A stretch of 64,000 nt of DNA. Origin: Zelonia costaricensis (taxonomy: Eukaryota; Euglenozoa; Kinetoplastea; Trypanosomatida; Trypanosomatidae). The notes beneath the pieces were generated by a model. The model was given only the letters and a program-made list of their open reading frames with translations. It was not told the DNA's origin and did not search any database. Below are positions 41,143 to 50,698 of this stretch, in pieces (position 1 is the first letter of the stretch; every line of letters begins with the position of its first letter). The DNA is taken from NCBI GenBank assembly GCA_030849075.1, contig JASAOO010003533.1, positions 1 to 64,000 of the forward strand, in the 5' to 3' direction. The position numbers and the translations under genes are program-made.

Positions 41143-42125
41143 GCAAGCGCGCGGGCTGGCAGCTGCGGTGCACCCTCGTCTCCTCTCGTTTCATTCTTCA
41201 GCCCGTGTCGGCTTGATCACAGAGGGTCTTCTCCGCGTCATCTTTGCGTGTGTGCACGTGCGTGCGTCTGTGTGGCACCGAAGCGTGGGGTGGCAGCGCC
41301 GTCGCGGGCTGCGAAACTCCCTCCGGTGCATTTCTCTGAGTTGACGTGCGCTCGCGACTGTGCGGGTGGTGAAGCCGGCAGACAGGGTCGCACCCACGCA
41401 GCGTACGGGGTGGACACGAAAGGCACCGCCTCCCCCGCCTCACAAGCGCACGAGGACACACCGCGTCCTTCCTCGACGTGCGCTGTCTAAGCTCTCCCTC
41501 GTTCCCTCGTTCCCCCCCCGTCCCCGCCCTTGTGCGGCGCAAACGTAGCGCTTCGTCTAAAGGACCGAACAAGCGACGCCGCGTGTGTGTGGGCGGCACC
41601 GGTCGGTGGGCCGCCCTCGTCCGTCTTTCTCTCTGCCTTTCTCCATGTCTCCGTGGAGGCGACCTCCTGCCGTCCCCGCAGCTCTGGCTAAAGCGCAGGA
41701 GGAGGCGCGGAGGCTGCCAGTGGGGCGTGCTGCGTTCTCTGTGATTCCTGACTTGCTGTTGCTGGTGGTGCGGCGTTGGGGACTGCCCGTCGTGTCGCAG
41801 CTGGTTGTCTTCCCCCGCCCCCACAGCCTCGATCGCCAAGGAAACTCCATGTGTTGCTCGCCGTGCCTTCCCCCTCCCCTCTCTCCCTCCCTCACACACA
41901 CACGCACAGACCCGTCTCCACTTCGTCTTTGGAGTGGACGGTCACCACTGCAACCGCCACGAGCGCCACCACCGTCTCCACTACACCGCGTGGCGCGGCA
42001 GCTGAAAAGGTACGAAACTTCTGTGTGGAGCATCTCGTAGACGAACACACACACACACACACACACATACCGCTGAGCACGTCGATCGCTGTCCAGGTAC
42101 GAGGAGCGGCCAACGCACGCTACTA
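41143..42125. other. Spacer
   Basis: No gene. UG-rich sequence soon after the exportin stop (about 41245-41275), and a CA tract at 42045-42067 just before the next gene. Confidence 0.6.
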
Positions 42126-42716
42126 ATGCGGTTGAGTGGCTCGGCACAGCGCGGCGCGGTGCTGCTGCAGCGCTGCTGGGCGCCTGTAGCAGGCACACGT
42201 ACACGCACCGTCGCGGCAGCTTCGGCACTGATGCCTCCCGTGTCGGTGCCGCAGGCGATGGCGAGCGGCGCGGTCCATGTGCCGGCCCGCACCTTCTGCA
42301 CGTCAACGACCGTCTCGCTGGGCCGGCGCTTCTCAGGCGGTTCGCGCAAGAAGCGGGCGCGCGAGCCGGCGAAGGGGGACTGGCTGTGTCAGTGCGGCGA
42401 GGTCAACTACCAGTCCAAGCGAGAGTGCTTCAAGTGCGGCGCCCCGGCCCCACCGCTGCCACCCGGGGTGCGGCGCCCCTCCTTCCCCGGCGAGGACCCG
42501 ATGGACTGGGCCTGCCCGTGCGGGCAGATGAACTTTCGCGCGTCTGTGCTGTGTCACAAGTGCCAGCAGCCGAAGCCAGACCCGCCGCCGCTGCCCGGGA
42601 AGGAGGTGACGATGTGGACGTGCCCCAAGTGTAAAGCCATAAACCGCAGCAGCCGCAAGTTCTGCTACAAGTGCTCCGTGCCGTCTCCCCTCACCGACTT
42701 CAAGCCCGCGCTCTAG
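42126..42716 (+). CDS. Protein with three RanBP2-type zinc fingers, probably mitochondrial
   Basis: 196 residues. The first 80 are Arg/Ala/Ser-rich with few acidic residues (MRLSGSAQRGAVLLQRCW), like a mitochondrial presequence. Three RanBP2-type fingers follow: W86/C88-C90/C101-C104, W128/C130-C132/C143-C146 and W164/C166-C169/C180-C183. The first two have an unusual C-x-C first pair; the third has the usual C-x2-C. Such fingers commonly bind single-stranded RNA. In kinetoplastids several mitochondrial RNA-editing accessory proteins have this architecture, so an editing or mitochondrial RNA-processing role is plausible. That part is inference. Confidence 0.8.
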   Translation: MRLSGSAQRGAVLLQRCWAPVAGTRTRTVAAASALMPPVSVPQAMASGAVHVPARTFCTSTTVSLGRRFSGGSRKKRAREPAKGDWLCQCGEVNYQSKRECFKCGAPAPPLPPGVRRPSFPGEDPMDWACPCGQMNFRASVLCHKCQQPKPDPPPLPGKEVTMWTCPKCKAINRSSRKFCYKCSVPSPLTDFKPAL

Positions 42717-43532
42717 CCCGACGGTGTTGACGGCGGCGGGTGGGCTGGAAAGAGGGGGCGGCACCCGTGCGCGCTGCGCCGATGCGCGCAGCACCGCCTG
42801 CGCACCTCATCTCTCGCCGCGTTGTTGCGGTGCACCGTCTCCGGGCCCCGCCAACCGCCGCATCAGCCTCCCCGCTGAGTGTTGTGGGAGGGGGGTGGCG
42901 GGGGCAGTCACAGTAAGTCAACACAGAAATCTAAAAAAAAAAAGCAAAGGCGGGGATGAGCAGACGCCCCCCCCCAAAGTGGGGCTGAGGGAGATGAGGA
43001 GGAAGCCGCCTACGCCGACCGGGCAGGTGTTCACGACGGTGATGGCGCATCACGCCCGCCTCTGCACCTCTCGCAGCGCAGCCCCCACCCGGCCGGGGTG
43101 CGGTCTGCTCGTCTCCGCGTCTTGTCCCGTCCGAAAGTAGTTGCCCTGCTAAGTGCTACGTTTTTGGGTGCCTGCGCACCGAAGATGTGGCACCGCAAGC
43201 TGGGTGAGTACACACACCGACGCAAGAGAGGCCGCGTGCATTAGGAGTGCGTTGGCGCGTTGCCTGCGTGTGCGCGTGTGCGTGCACTTCCTCTTTCACG
43301 TATCCCCTCGTCCCACCTCGCCCTCCCGTATGCCTCCCTCTTCCTTTTCCATTTGCCACTCTCCCACCTCGCACACACGGCGCAGCTCTACGGTGGCACG
43401 ACTGCTGCGCTCCGTTGCTCTTCTCTCCACCCAACTCTCACCTCGGCAGACCTGAGAAGTGTGTGCACTGCGCCCCTGCACCCCCGCCCTTCCTCCACCC
43501 CCATCTCCCCGTCCACCTCCGCGTCTGCCATC
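42717..43532. other. Spacer
   Basis: No gene. A run near 42933-42942, C run near 42967-42976, then CT-rich sequence (about 43300-43530) upstream of RIB43A. Confidence 0.6.
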
Positions 43533-44732
43533 ATGGACTCGGCGGCGCAGACACAGGACCGCTTTAGCGCCACCAACCGGAGCGGTGGGGCGGCAGCGGC
43601 GAGCAGCGTGACGACGGCGCCACCGATGGCCTCGGACCCGTCCAATACCAAGACTAAGAAGCAGCTGTTCATGTCGCAGCGGGCGGAGCGGCTGAAGGAC
43701 CCGAAGGTGCGCAAGATGGGAATCGACCGCGAGGCCCTCGACGCGCAGGTGCGCGAGAAGGAGTCGCTGCGCCGGCTGGAGACGGAGCGGGACGACTTCT
43801 ACGACCGCCAGGCGCTGCTCATGGACCGCCACGCGTGCGCGCTGCAGCAGGAGGTGAACTCGATTCGCGCGGCCCGCGAGAAGGAGCTGCAGGACTACCG
43901 GCAGACCTTCCAGAAGAAGGAGCTGGGCCGCGAGTGGGACCTCAACGACCCGGAGGCGCGGCGCAAGGAGCTGCCGGCCCGCGTCGGCGACAGCGACCCG
44001 CGCAACGGGCCGTCGTCGCTGCAGAAGTTTGACGGCGAGGACCTTGACTTCGCGGCCCGCAAGGCGGCACAGCAGCGGCAGCAGCGCGACTGGGCGGCGC
44101 AGCAGGTGAACGAGAAGCTGGCGAAGAAGTGGATGGAGCAGGAGCGCGACCGCGCCTTCGATGACCGCAACGAGGAAGTGAACCACCGCCTGTACGAGGT
44201 GGAGCGCAAGGTGGCCGAGCAGCGCCGGCTGATGGAGAAGAACGGCGCCGACTTCAACCGCGCCCTGGCCGAGCAGCAGCGCCGCGAGGCGGTGCGGGCG
44301 AAGGAGGAGGACACGCGGCTCGGGTTGGAGGAGATGGCGTACCAGATGGACAGCGACTTCCTGAACGAGCGGGAGACGGTCGTCGGCGAGCTCGGCGCCA
44401 CGGTGAAGGCGGAGCGGTACAAGGGCATGTCGGCGAAGCAGAAGGAGCTGCTGCGCGCTGGCCAGGACGAGCAGCTGCGCGAGCTGCGCCGCCGCCGCCT
44501 GCTGGAGGTGGAGGAGAAGAAGCAGTGGTCGCAGCAGGAGCACATGCAGCTGCGCATGGCCAACGCCCTCGACCGCCAGCGGGAGCGCGAGCGGCGGGCG
44601 GAGCGGGAGCGGCTGGCCGAGACGCACAAGATGCAAGCCGCCGCCGCCAGCCAGCGCAAGGCGGAGCTCGACGAGCTCTACACAAATGCGGTGGACGAGG
44701 ACTACTTCAAGCACTGGGACCGCTGCCTGTAG
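43533..44732 (+). CDS. RIB43A: RIB43A, flagellar doublet microtubule ribbon protein
   Basis: 399 residues from MDSAAQTQ (43533). After about 40 disordered residues it is an almost continuous charged coiled coil of RIB43A type, with the segments RAERLKDPKVRKMGID, LQ.EVNSIR..REKELQDY, REWDLNDPEA and KKWMEQERDRAFD, ending YFKHWDRCL. The length matches the family (about 380-400). RIB43A is a microtubule inner protein of axonemal doublets. It should sit in the flagellar axoneme and stabilise the A-tubule. Confidence 0.92.
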   Translation: MDSAAQTQDRFSATNRSGGAAAASSVTTAPPMASDPSNTKTKKQLFMSQRAERLKDPKVRKMGIDREALDAQVREKESLRRLETERDDFYDRQALLMDRHACALQQEVNSIRAAREKELQDYRQTFQKKELGREWDLNDPEARRKELPARVGDSDPRNGPSSLQKFDGEDLDFAARKAAQQRQQRDWAAQQVNEKLAKKWMEQERDRAFDDRNEEVNHRLYEVERKVAEQRRLMEKNGADFNRALAEQQRREAVRAKEEDTRLGLEEMAYQMDSDFLNERETVVGELGATVKAERYKGMSAKQKELLRAGQDEQLRELRRRRLLEVEEKKQWSQQEHMQLRMANALDRQRERERRAERERLAETHKMQAAAASQRKAELDELYTNAVDEDYFKHWDRCL

Positions 44733-44916
44733 CACCTCGCCTCGAGAGACGACGAGCCATGAGGCGAGAGACGCCATCGCTGCGGGGGGCGAAACGCCAC
44801 CTGCTTGTCATCCCATCAACGAAGTACCCTCGCCTGCCTGCCCCCCCCCCTCCTGTGTTGTGTCGCACGCCTGTCTGTCTGCCTGCTCTGTCGCGTTTCG
44901 TGCTCCACTCCACTCG

Positions 44917-44918
<2 letters not shown>

Positions 44919-44957
<39 letters not shown>
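44919..44957 (+). repeat. (GT)n microsatellite, 39 nt
   Basis: An uninterrupted GT dinucleotide tract 187 nt after the RIB43A stop, in its likely 3' UTR. Confidence 0.95.
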
Positions 44958-44959
<2 letters not shown>

Positions 44960-46029
44960 ACGCACCCCCCTCCCCCCTTCACCCCTCTGCCATCCCTCCT
45001 CCCATCATCACCACGTGAGGAGTGCGTGTGTGTGTGCCTCTTAATTGCTTCCCTTAGAGGTGACCATGTACAAATTGGTGCCGGCACTTCACGTTGCCGA
45101 TTTTCATGTGTATGTCGGCTGGCGTGTGTGTGTGTGTGTGTGTGTGCGTGTGTGTGTGGCGATCATGCTGCTCTGTTCGTCGTGATGGTTGGCTTGTCGT
45201 TGTGGCGGTAGTGTGCTGGATGTACAGTAGTGCACCTTTGTTCCCTTTCTTTTCTTTTCCTTGCTTCCTCGTCTCACCTGTTGTGGACCCGCTGTGCGCG
45301 GGTGGGAGGAGAGTGCACGCAGCGCCCCGCTGTGCAAGGGCCCACGGGCCCCCTTGACCTCGCACCTTTCTCTCTCTCTATTGCTCCCCGAAACACGCCC
45401 CTCGCTCACCAACGCGCGCAGGCGCCTGTGCCGCAGCACCCTACGACGGTTTCTGCATGCGGATGGGGTGGGCGCCGCCCCCCTCCCTCCTCTTCTTGTC
45501 AGACCTACGCAAACGAAATGCGACAAGATCCATGCAGTGCGGAGGGTTTAGGGCGCGCAGCTCGCATACGTGCGTGTTGTTCCGACTCGGACCGCTTCGT
45601 CACCAGCCGCTGTACCACCCAACCGCCGAGGGTGGGAGACCTAGAGGGGCCGCTCTACGCGGAGACCGTGGCGACGTCTGCGCCGCGGCCCCCGCCCCCT
45701 CGCGACGTGCGGTCTCACGACCTCCGCATTTGCTTTTTTCGGCTGCGTCCTTGCCGCCTCCCCACGCGCCGCGTGGGCTTGCAGCGTGGCTTGCAGCTGC
45801 TGCTTCTGTGTGTGTGTGTGCGCGTGTTTCACCGCACCGCTGCAGAAGGTCCCCGTGGTGCGCCACGAGCTTCGACCTCTCTCTCCCTCTTTCTCGTGCA
45901 CTCATCTCGCTGTTCTATACCCCTCTCCTGCTTGCCGGGCACTGCAGCCTGCTGCCCAGACGGCCGCTGCACACCGCTTCTCCTCCACCGCATAGACCGA
46001 AACGCGCGCAGTCCCATACAATCGCCTCC

Positions 46030-46088
46030 ATAGAACCCCCCCTCCCCCCACCACCACCTCACTCCCATCACGCACCTTACACAGTACG
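46030..46088 (+). promoter_or_regulatory. Candidate polypyrimidine tract and spliced-leader acceptor for TMEM218
   Basis: C-rich pyrimidine tract from about 46035, followed by ACACAG ending at 46084, only four bases before the ATG at 46089. Confidence 0.5.
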
Positions 46089-46511
46089 ATGATTCTCGGT
46101 GTCGGGGCGGGCACCTTCGCTGTGCTCGTGGCGGTCGGTGTCGCCATCCTCGTCGCACTCGTCGGCGCCTACTTCGCGCCGCAGTCGGCCTTCTTTATCT
46201 TCATCGGCTGCCTCCTCCTGCCCTTAGTCGTGTACGGCTGCATTCTCACCGCCCCGCACGACAGCACGGGCAACTCGACCGCCGTGCCGGCCGCCACGTA
46301 CTACCGCGAGCGGCAGCTGCCGGCCAACACCGACGTCATCGACAAGTTTGTGCCGGTGCGGATCGTCATCTTCGTCGTCATGGCGCTCGCCACCATCGGC
46401 GGGCTCGCGTTTCACATCCTCACCTTGGTTAGCTCGCCGCCGTACGAGGTGCCGCGAGTGCGATGCCTGCGCGAGCAGCTGGAGGAGGCGCACCCGTCTT
46501 GGTATCGGTAG
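46089..46511 (+). CDS. TMEM218: TMEM218 homologue, predicted ciliary transition-zone membrane protein
   Basis: 140 residues with three transmembrane segments (about 8-29, 33-54 and 89-113). The first opens LGVGAGTF, matching the LGVGAGVF of animal TMEM218. Later, VIDKFVPVRIVIFVVMALATIGGLAFHIL parallels the [23 protein letters not shown] part of that protein. Size and topology also fit (human about 115 residues). TMEM218 is a transition-zone protein mutated in human ciliopathy. The homology is short and hydrophobic, so it needs a profile search, but the shared motif order is persuasive. Expected location: base of the flagellum. Confidence 0.68.
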   Translation: MILGVGAGTFAVLVAVGVAILVALVGAYFAPQSAFFIFIGCLLLPLVVYGCILTAPHDSTGNSTAVPAATYYRERQLPANTDVIDKFVPVRIVIFVVMALATIGGLAFHILTLVSSPPYEVPRVRCLREQLEEAHPSWYR

Positions 46512-48139
46512 CCCAGGCGCCTCTCCGTCAGCGGCTGCGCGTGGCCCGCATGGTGCTGCGCACGCATTCGCGCATGTGTGTGTGTGTGTGTGTGTGTGCC
46601 GCGATGGGTCTCTTTCGCAAGCACGCTGCGGAGCTCTCGTGACAGGCCTTCGTCGTGGACCTCCTCTTGCAGGCGGGCTCTGGCCCCGTCCACGCCTCCC
46701 CGCGTCAGCGATCTGCTTTCTTCCTGGCTTCTGCCACATCTACACCGTGGCAGCGGCGCCGTCCCACAAGCCGCAGTCTTCCCCCCCCCCCCCCGCGCGC
46801 AGCCTGGCGCTGCCCCCTCCCCACTCTTGCCTTGCTGCGGTGCCCAGGAGTGCACCGCCACCGCATCCCTCCCACTCTCCCACGCCTCACCTCCATCAAA
46901 CTTCCACCGCACCGGCTCTCTCACTTCCTCCTCTGCTTTGTGCGCTGCCCAACCCGCCTGCTCCAACGCGGGCAACCCACCCCGGCCCCCTCTGCACACG
47001 CCAACACGCCCCTACACGTGCGCAAGCGAACCACGCTGCCGCTGCGCCACCACCCCTCACCTCACTCGTTTCCCCTGTTCCACTGCAGCAGCTGCCGTGA
47101 TCAGAGCCCCTCACGTGCTTGCCGATAAACCACGCGCATGCACAGACACGCACACGTCCCACTTCGTCCCTTCGTCTGCCCAACACTCACTGCCAACCGC
47201 CTCATCGCAATCGCGTGTGGTTGACCTGACGCACCCCCGCCCGGTATCCCTCGCTCCTGTACACACACACACAGAAACACACATACACCTAACCTTGACT
47301 AGACCCCCGTGCGCCACGACGTGTTGCACCTCCCCCCTTTTACTTCCACCACAGCTGGTGCGTATTTGTGTGGACTGGCCAGCCGTGCTGACCGCGTCTT
47401 GCGCTCCGCCCCTGCTCCCTCCCCCCACTTCCCCATTCCTTCGCGCTCCCACTTCTTCCGCGGTTCCACAGCCGACCTCAGCGGCTTCTCACCTCGGCGG
47501 GTGCCGTCCCCATCCACACCGACGCTTGGGCGCCGCGCTGCACTCTGATCTCTCTCGCCCCCCTCCCCTCTCCCTTCTTGTCCCTCCGCCCTCGGGTTCG
47601 TTCGGTTCCTCTCTGTTCCCTGCTCTGCCTTGCACAGGCCCCGTGCCGCGCCGCGCGAGTCGTTCGTTCCGACTGCGCCGCGTCCGCCCCCGGCCTCCCC
47701 CCTCCCTCCCCCTCTTCTCTGTTTCCTCCTGCTTTTCGCTTGTGGTGCAGACGCGCCTCTCGAGCGCCGATTCACATCTCTGTCTGTGCTCGCCGCGTCG
47801 CCGCCAGCGTTGACCCCGCAGTGCGGTGTCTCCCCGCCCACCCTCCCTCGCTTTGCGTGCGTTGGTGGTTGCGTGCGATCTCGCGTGGCTCCCTCGTGCC
47901 GCGGCCCTTCGAAGCCGTTCGACATTGCCCCTCGCTGCGTCTGCGTCTATCGTTCTCTCGATCGTAGACCGGTGGACGCCACGGCTCGCACCTCGCAGCT
48001 CCACCCCCGAGCTCACGCCTCGAGCCTTGGACGCGCGTGTGTTTCTGTTCGTGCGTGTGTGTAGACGCGCGACACAGTCGACCACCCTGGAGCGCAGCCT
48101 CCCTCCCTCGCTCCCCCACTGTTGCTTCCGGTCGCCGCC
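46512..48139. other. Spacer
   Basis: No gene. TG tract at 46575-46598 soon after the TMEM218 stop, CA tract at 47261-47273, and CT-rich sequence through most of 46770-48120. Confidence 0.6.
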
Positions 48140-48808
48140 ATGGAAGAGGACCTGGCCTACAAGATCATCGTGATTGGGAGTGTGAGCGTCGGCAAGAGCA
48201 ACATCACGTCGCGCTTCTGCGATGACGCCTTCTACCCAGACCTCGTCCCCACCCTAGGCATGGACTTCAAGTACAGCAGCTGCAACACGCTGGAGAAGAA
48301 GCCGCGCTGCGTGCGGCTGCAGGTCTGGGACACGAGCGGGCAGGACGACTTTGTGACGCTCACCACCGCCTTCTACCGCAACTGCCAGGGCGCCATGCTC
48401 TGCTTCGACCTAACGAACCGCCCCTCCTTCGACGACCTCGACCAGTGGTACGAGCGGCTCGAGCGCTACTCGCCGGTCGTGCCACCGCTCATCCTCGTCG
48501 GGTGCAAGCTGGACCTGGTGGAAAGTCGGCTGGATGACCAGGGCGAGGGCATCGTGCTGGGCAGTCACCGGCAGATTGCCAAGAGCGAGGGCGACGCGTG
48601 GGCGCGCAGCCACGGCTGTCTCTGCTACCTCGAGACGAGTGCGAAGGAGAACACGAACGTGTCGCAGGCCTTCCAGCAGCTCGCCACGTACGTGGCCTCG
48701 GCCGCCAACCCCGGCGCACGACAAGGTGGCCGCACACTTGGGCCTGGCGGGCGCACGCTCGCAGAGGATCCAAAGCCGAAGAAGAACCGGGAGTGCTGCG
48801 GAAACTGA
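48140..48808 (+). CDS. Divergent Rab-family small GTPase
   Basis: 222 residues from MEEDLAYK (48140). P-loop GSVSVGKSN (13-21), switch I Thr38, WDTSGQDDF (63-71) in place of the usual WDTAGQERF, GCKLD (121-125) where most GTPases have NKxD, and ETSAKE (165-170). An insert of about 10 residues follows G4. The C terminus ends CCGN, a double-cysteine geranylgeranylation signal of CCxx type. It therefore keeps the catalytic Gln68 and membrane anchor but is altered in switch II and the guanine-specificity motif. It lies directly before a more canonical Rab and is probably its diverged relative. Trafficking step unknown. Confidence 0.88.
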   Translation: MEEDLAYKIIVIGSVSVGKSNITSRFCDDAFYPDLVPTLGMDFKYSSCNTLEKKPRCVRLQVWDTSGQDDFVTLTTAFYRNCQGAMLCFDLTNRPSFDDLDQWYERLERYSPVVPPLILVGCKLDLVESRLDDQGEGIVLGSHRQIAKSEGDAWARSHGCLCYLETSAKENTNVSQAFQQLATYVASAANPGARQGGRTLGPGGRTLAEDPKPKKNRECCGN

Positions 48809-49934
48809 GGAGAGACAACAGCCTGATGCTGTGACTGCAATGCAGTACATCCTGCACCCTCCGACATGGCCGAGGGTGCGCGCGTGACAGACGCAGCGCT
48901 TCCTTTCTGGGGGCTTGCTGGTGTGCGCACGTGTATGTGTGTGTGTGTGTGTGAGGATGTGCGTGTGTGTTTGTGGTGGCCGACTTTCCCTTCTGCTCCG
49001 GCATTCACTCCCTCGTTCGGTTCTCCCGGTGTGTGCATGCGTGTCTCTGTGTGTGTGTGCGTGTGTGTTTGTGTGTGTGGCCTCCCCGCCCCTGGTCCCC
49101 CCTGGCCCCTCCCTCTTCCTATTCCTCCCTGAGTGGCGCTGATTCGCGCTCCCCGGGTGCGGGACATTCGATGTTGAAGCTGTACGGGTACACAACGAAC
49201 CGAAACGGCGCGCTGATTGCCGTGATGCTGCACAGTGTGTCGCAGCTGAGGGGACTCGAGGGAAGTGAAGGGCGCGGCTGGTGCAGCGCGCCACGTCTCG
49301 CCCCCCCTTCTCGCCCTGTGTGACTTGTTGCGCTCCGAGGCGATGAGAAAGAGGGAAAGCGCCTCTGCGTTGGGCAGCGATAGCCTCGAGTGCCACGCAG
49401 TGAGTGCGCAGGGACTGCGAGCCGGTTTCTCGTCCCTCGGTCCCCCCTCTCCCTCGCCGCTCGTGTGTGCACGTGCGCGCAGTCACGCGCGGCTCCTCTG
49501 CTTGGCCAAGCCCGGCCCGCGTGCGCCCACGAGACTTCTGTTCAGCATGCAGGCGTGTCACCCGCTGTTCACTTCTTTTCTTTCCCATCGCTTTCACGCT
49601 CCGCTGGAAACGGTGTTGTGGGACTGGACACCACAACCCACCCCCGCACCCTTCCGCGCCCACCCCCTGGCCATCACTCCCCTGCCCCGGCACCGCGGCG
49701 CACAGTCCAGTGTTCCCATAGCAACGCAACAAGTACACCACGTCACGTGCGCGCCTAAGCATCCACATCACCGCCTTTCGCCGCCCCCCCCGTACGCGTC
49801 CTCGCCACTCGCCACACTCACCCACCCACCCACCACTCTCGTCCAGGCGCTCACACACGCGCACATACACGCGCCAACTTCCACGTGACGCCACGCTCTG
49901 CTACAGACGCACACATCTGCGCCCCTTGCTTCTA

Positions 49935-49991
<57 letters not shown>

Positions 49992-50047
49992 NGCTTCTAT
50001 CCCCCCCCTCCCGCGCCCCTTCCCCCCTCCCCCCACCACTCGCCACC
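48809..50047. other. Spacer
   Basis: No gene. TG tracts at 48936-48953 and about 49050-49079. A 56-C run and an assembly join lie just before the next start. Confidence 0.6.
49928..50008. other. Poly-C run with unresolved base and repeated flank (likely assembly artefact)
   Basis: GCTTCTAT at 49928-49935 leads into 56 C residues (49936-49991), then N at 49992, then GCTTCTAT again at 49993-50000 followed by eight C. The repeated flank suggests two contig ends describing the same site. Confidence 0.85.
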
Positions 50048-50698
50048 ATGACGAACCCCAACACCCCCGGCGGGGACTGCGACTACATCTTCAAGATCAT
50101 CGTGATCGGCGACAGCGGTGTGGGCAAGTCGTCCCTGACCGTGCGCCTGTCCGAGGATGTGTTCTACAAGGACTACGCCTCGACCATCGCCATCGACTTC
50201 CGCATGCACCAGATGAGTTACATGGACAAGCGCGTGCGGCTGCAGATTTGGGACACGGCGGGGCAGGAGCGCTTCCAGTCGGTCGCCACGGCCTTTTACC
50301 GCGGCGCGAACGGCGTGCTGCTCTGCTTCGACCTCACGCACCGTCCGTCCTTTGTGCACCTGGAGCAGTGGATGGAGCGCGTGAAGCAGCAGGCCCTGCC
50401 TGGTATCCCGTGCCTGCTGGTCGGCTGCAAGAGCGACGAGGCGCGCTCGAGTCGCCAGGTGACTCGCGAGGAGGCCGTAGCCTGGGCGCAGCAGCACAAC
50501 ATGCCCTTCATCGAGACGAGCGCGAAGGAGAAGGAGAACGTGCAGACCGCCTTCCAGCAGATCACGAAGTCTATCTTTGAGGATATGAAGGAGCGCAACG
50601 GCAAGGCTCCGGCTGCGGGCGACAACGCCGCTGGCCGCGCCCAGAGCGTCAACCTCGACCGCCAGCAGCGCGAGAAGAAGGAGAGCAAGTGCTGCTGA
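50048..50698 (+). CDS. Rab-family small GTPase
   Basis: 216 residues. P-loop GDSGVGKSS (21-29), switch I Thr46 in STIAIDF, WDTAGQERF (69-77), GCKSD (126-130) in place of NKxD, and ETSAKE near 156-161. The C terminus KCC is a double-cysteine prenylation signal. Apart from the G4 Asn to Cys change it is a canonical Rab, acting in vesicle trafficking on an endomembrane. The N-terminal 13 residues are Pro/Asn/Gly-rich. The specific Rab class is not clear from reading; Rab1/Rab8-like and trypanosomatid-specific RabX types are all possible. Confidence 0.93.
   Translation: MTNPNTPGGDCDYIFKIIVIGDSGVGKSSLTVRLSEDVFYKDYASTIAIDFRMHQMSYMDKRVRLQIWDTAGQERFQSVATAFYRGANGVLLCFDLTHRPSFVHLEQWMERVKQQALPGIPCLLVGCKSDEARSSRQVTREEAVAWAQQHNMPFIETSAKEKENVQTAFQQITKSIFEDMKERNGKAPAAGDNAAGRAQSVNLDRQQREKKESKCC

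Larger units (their letters stand above)
44733..46088. other. Spacer with long TG tracts
   Basis: No gene. TG tracts at 44919-44957 and 45124-45158, then CT-rich sequence up to the TMEM218 start. Confidence 0.6.

Noticed and set aside
43296..44777. 493-residue Leu/Arg-rich frame on minus opposite RIB43A
   Set aside because: Repetitive antisense of a coiled-coil gene; the same effect is seen opposite CFAP45 (53488-54831).
45230..46033. 267-residue frame on plus before TMEM218
   Set aside because: Low-complexity, spans likely UTR and polypyrimidine sequence, and no conserved segment is visible.
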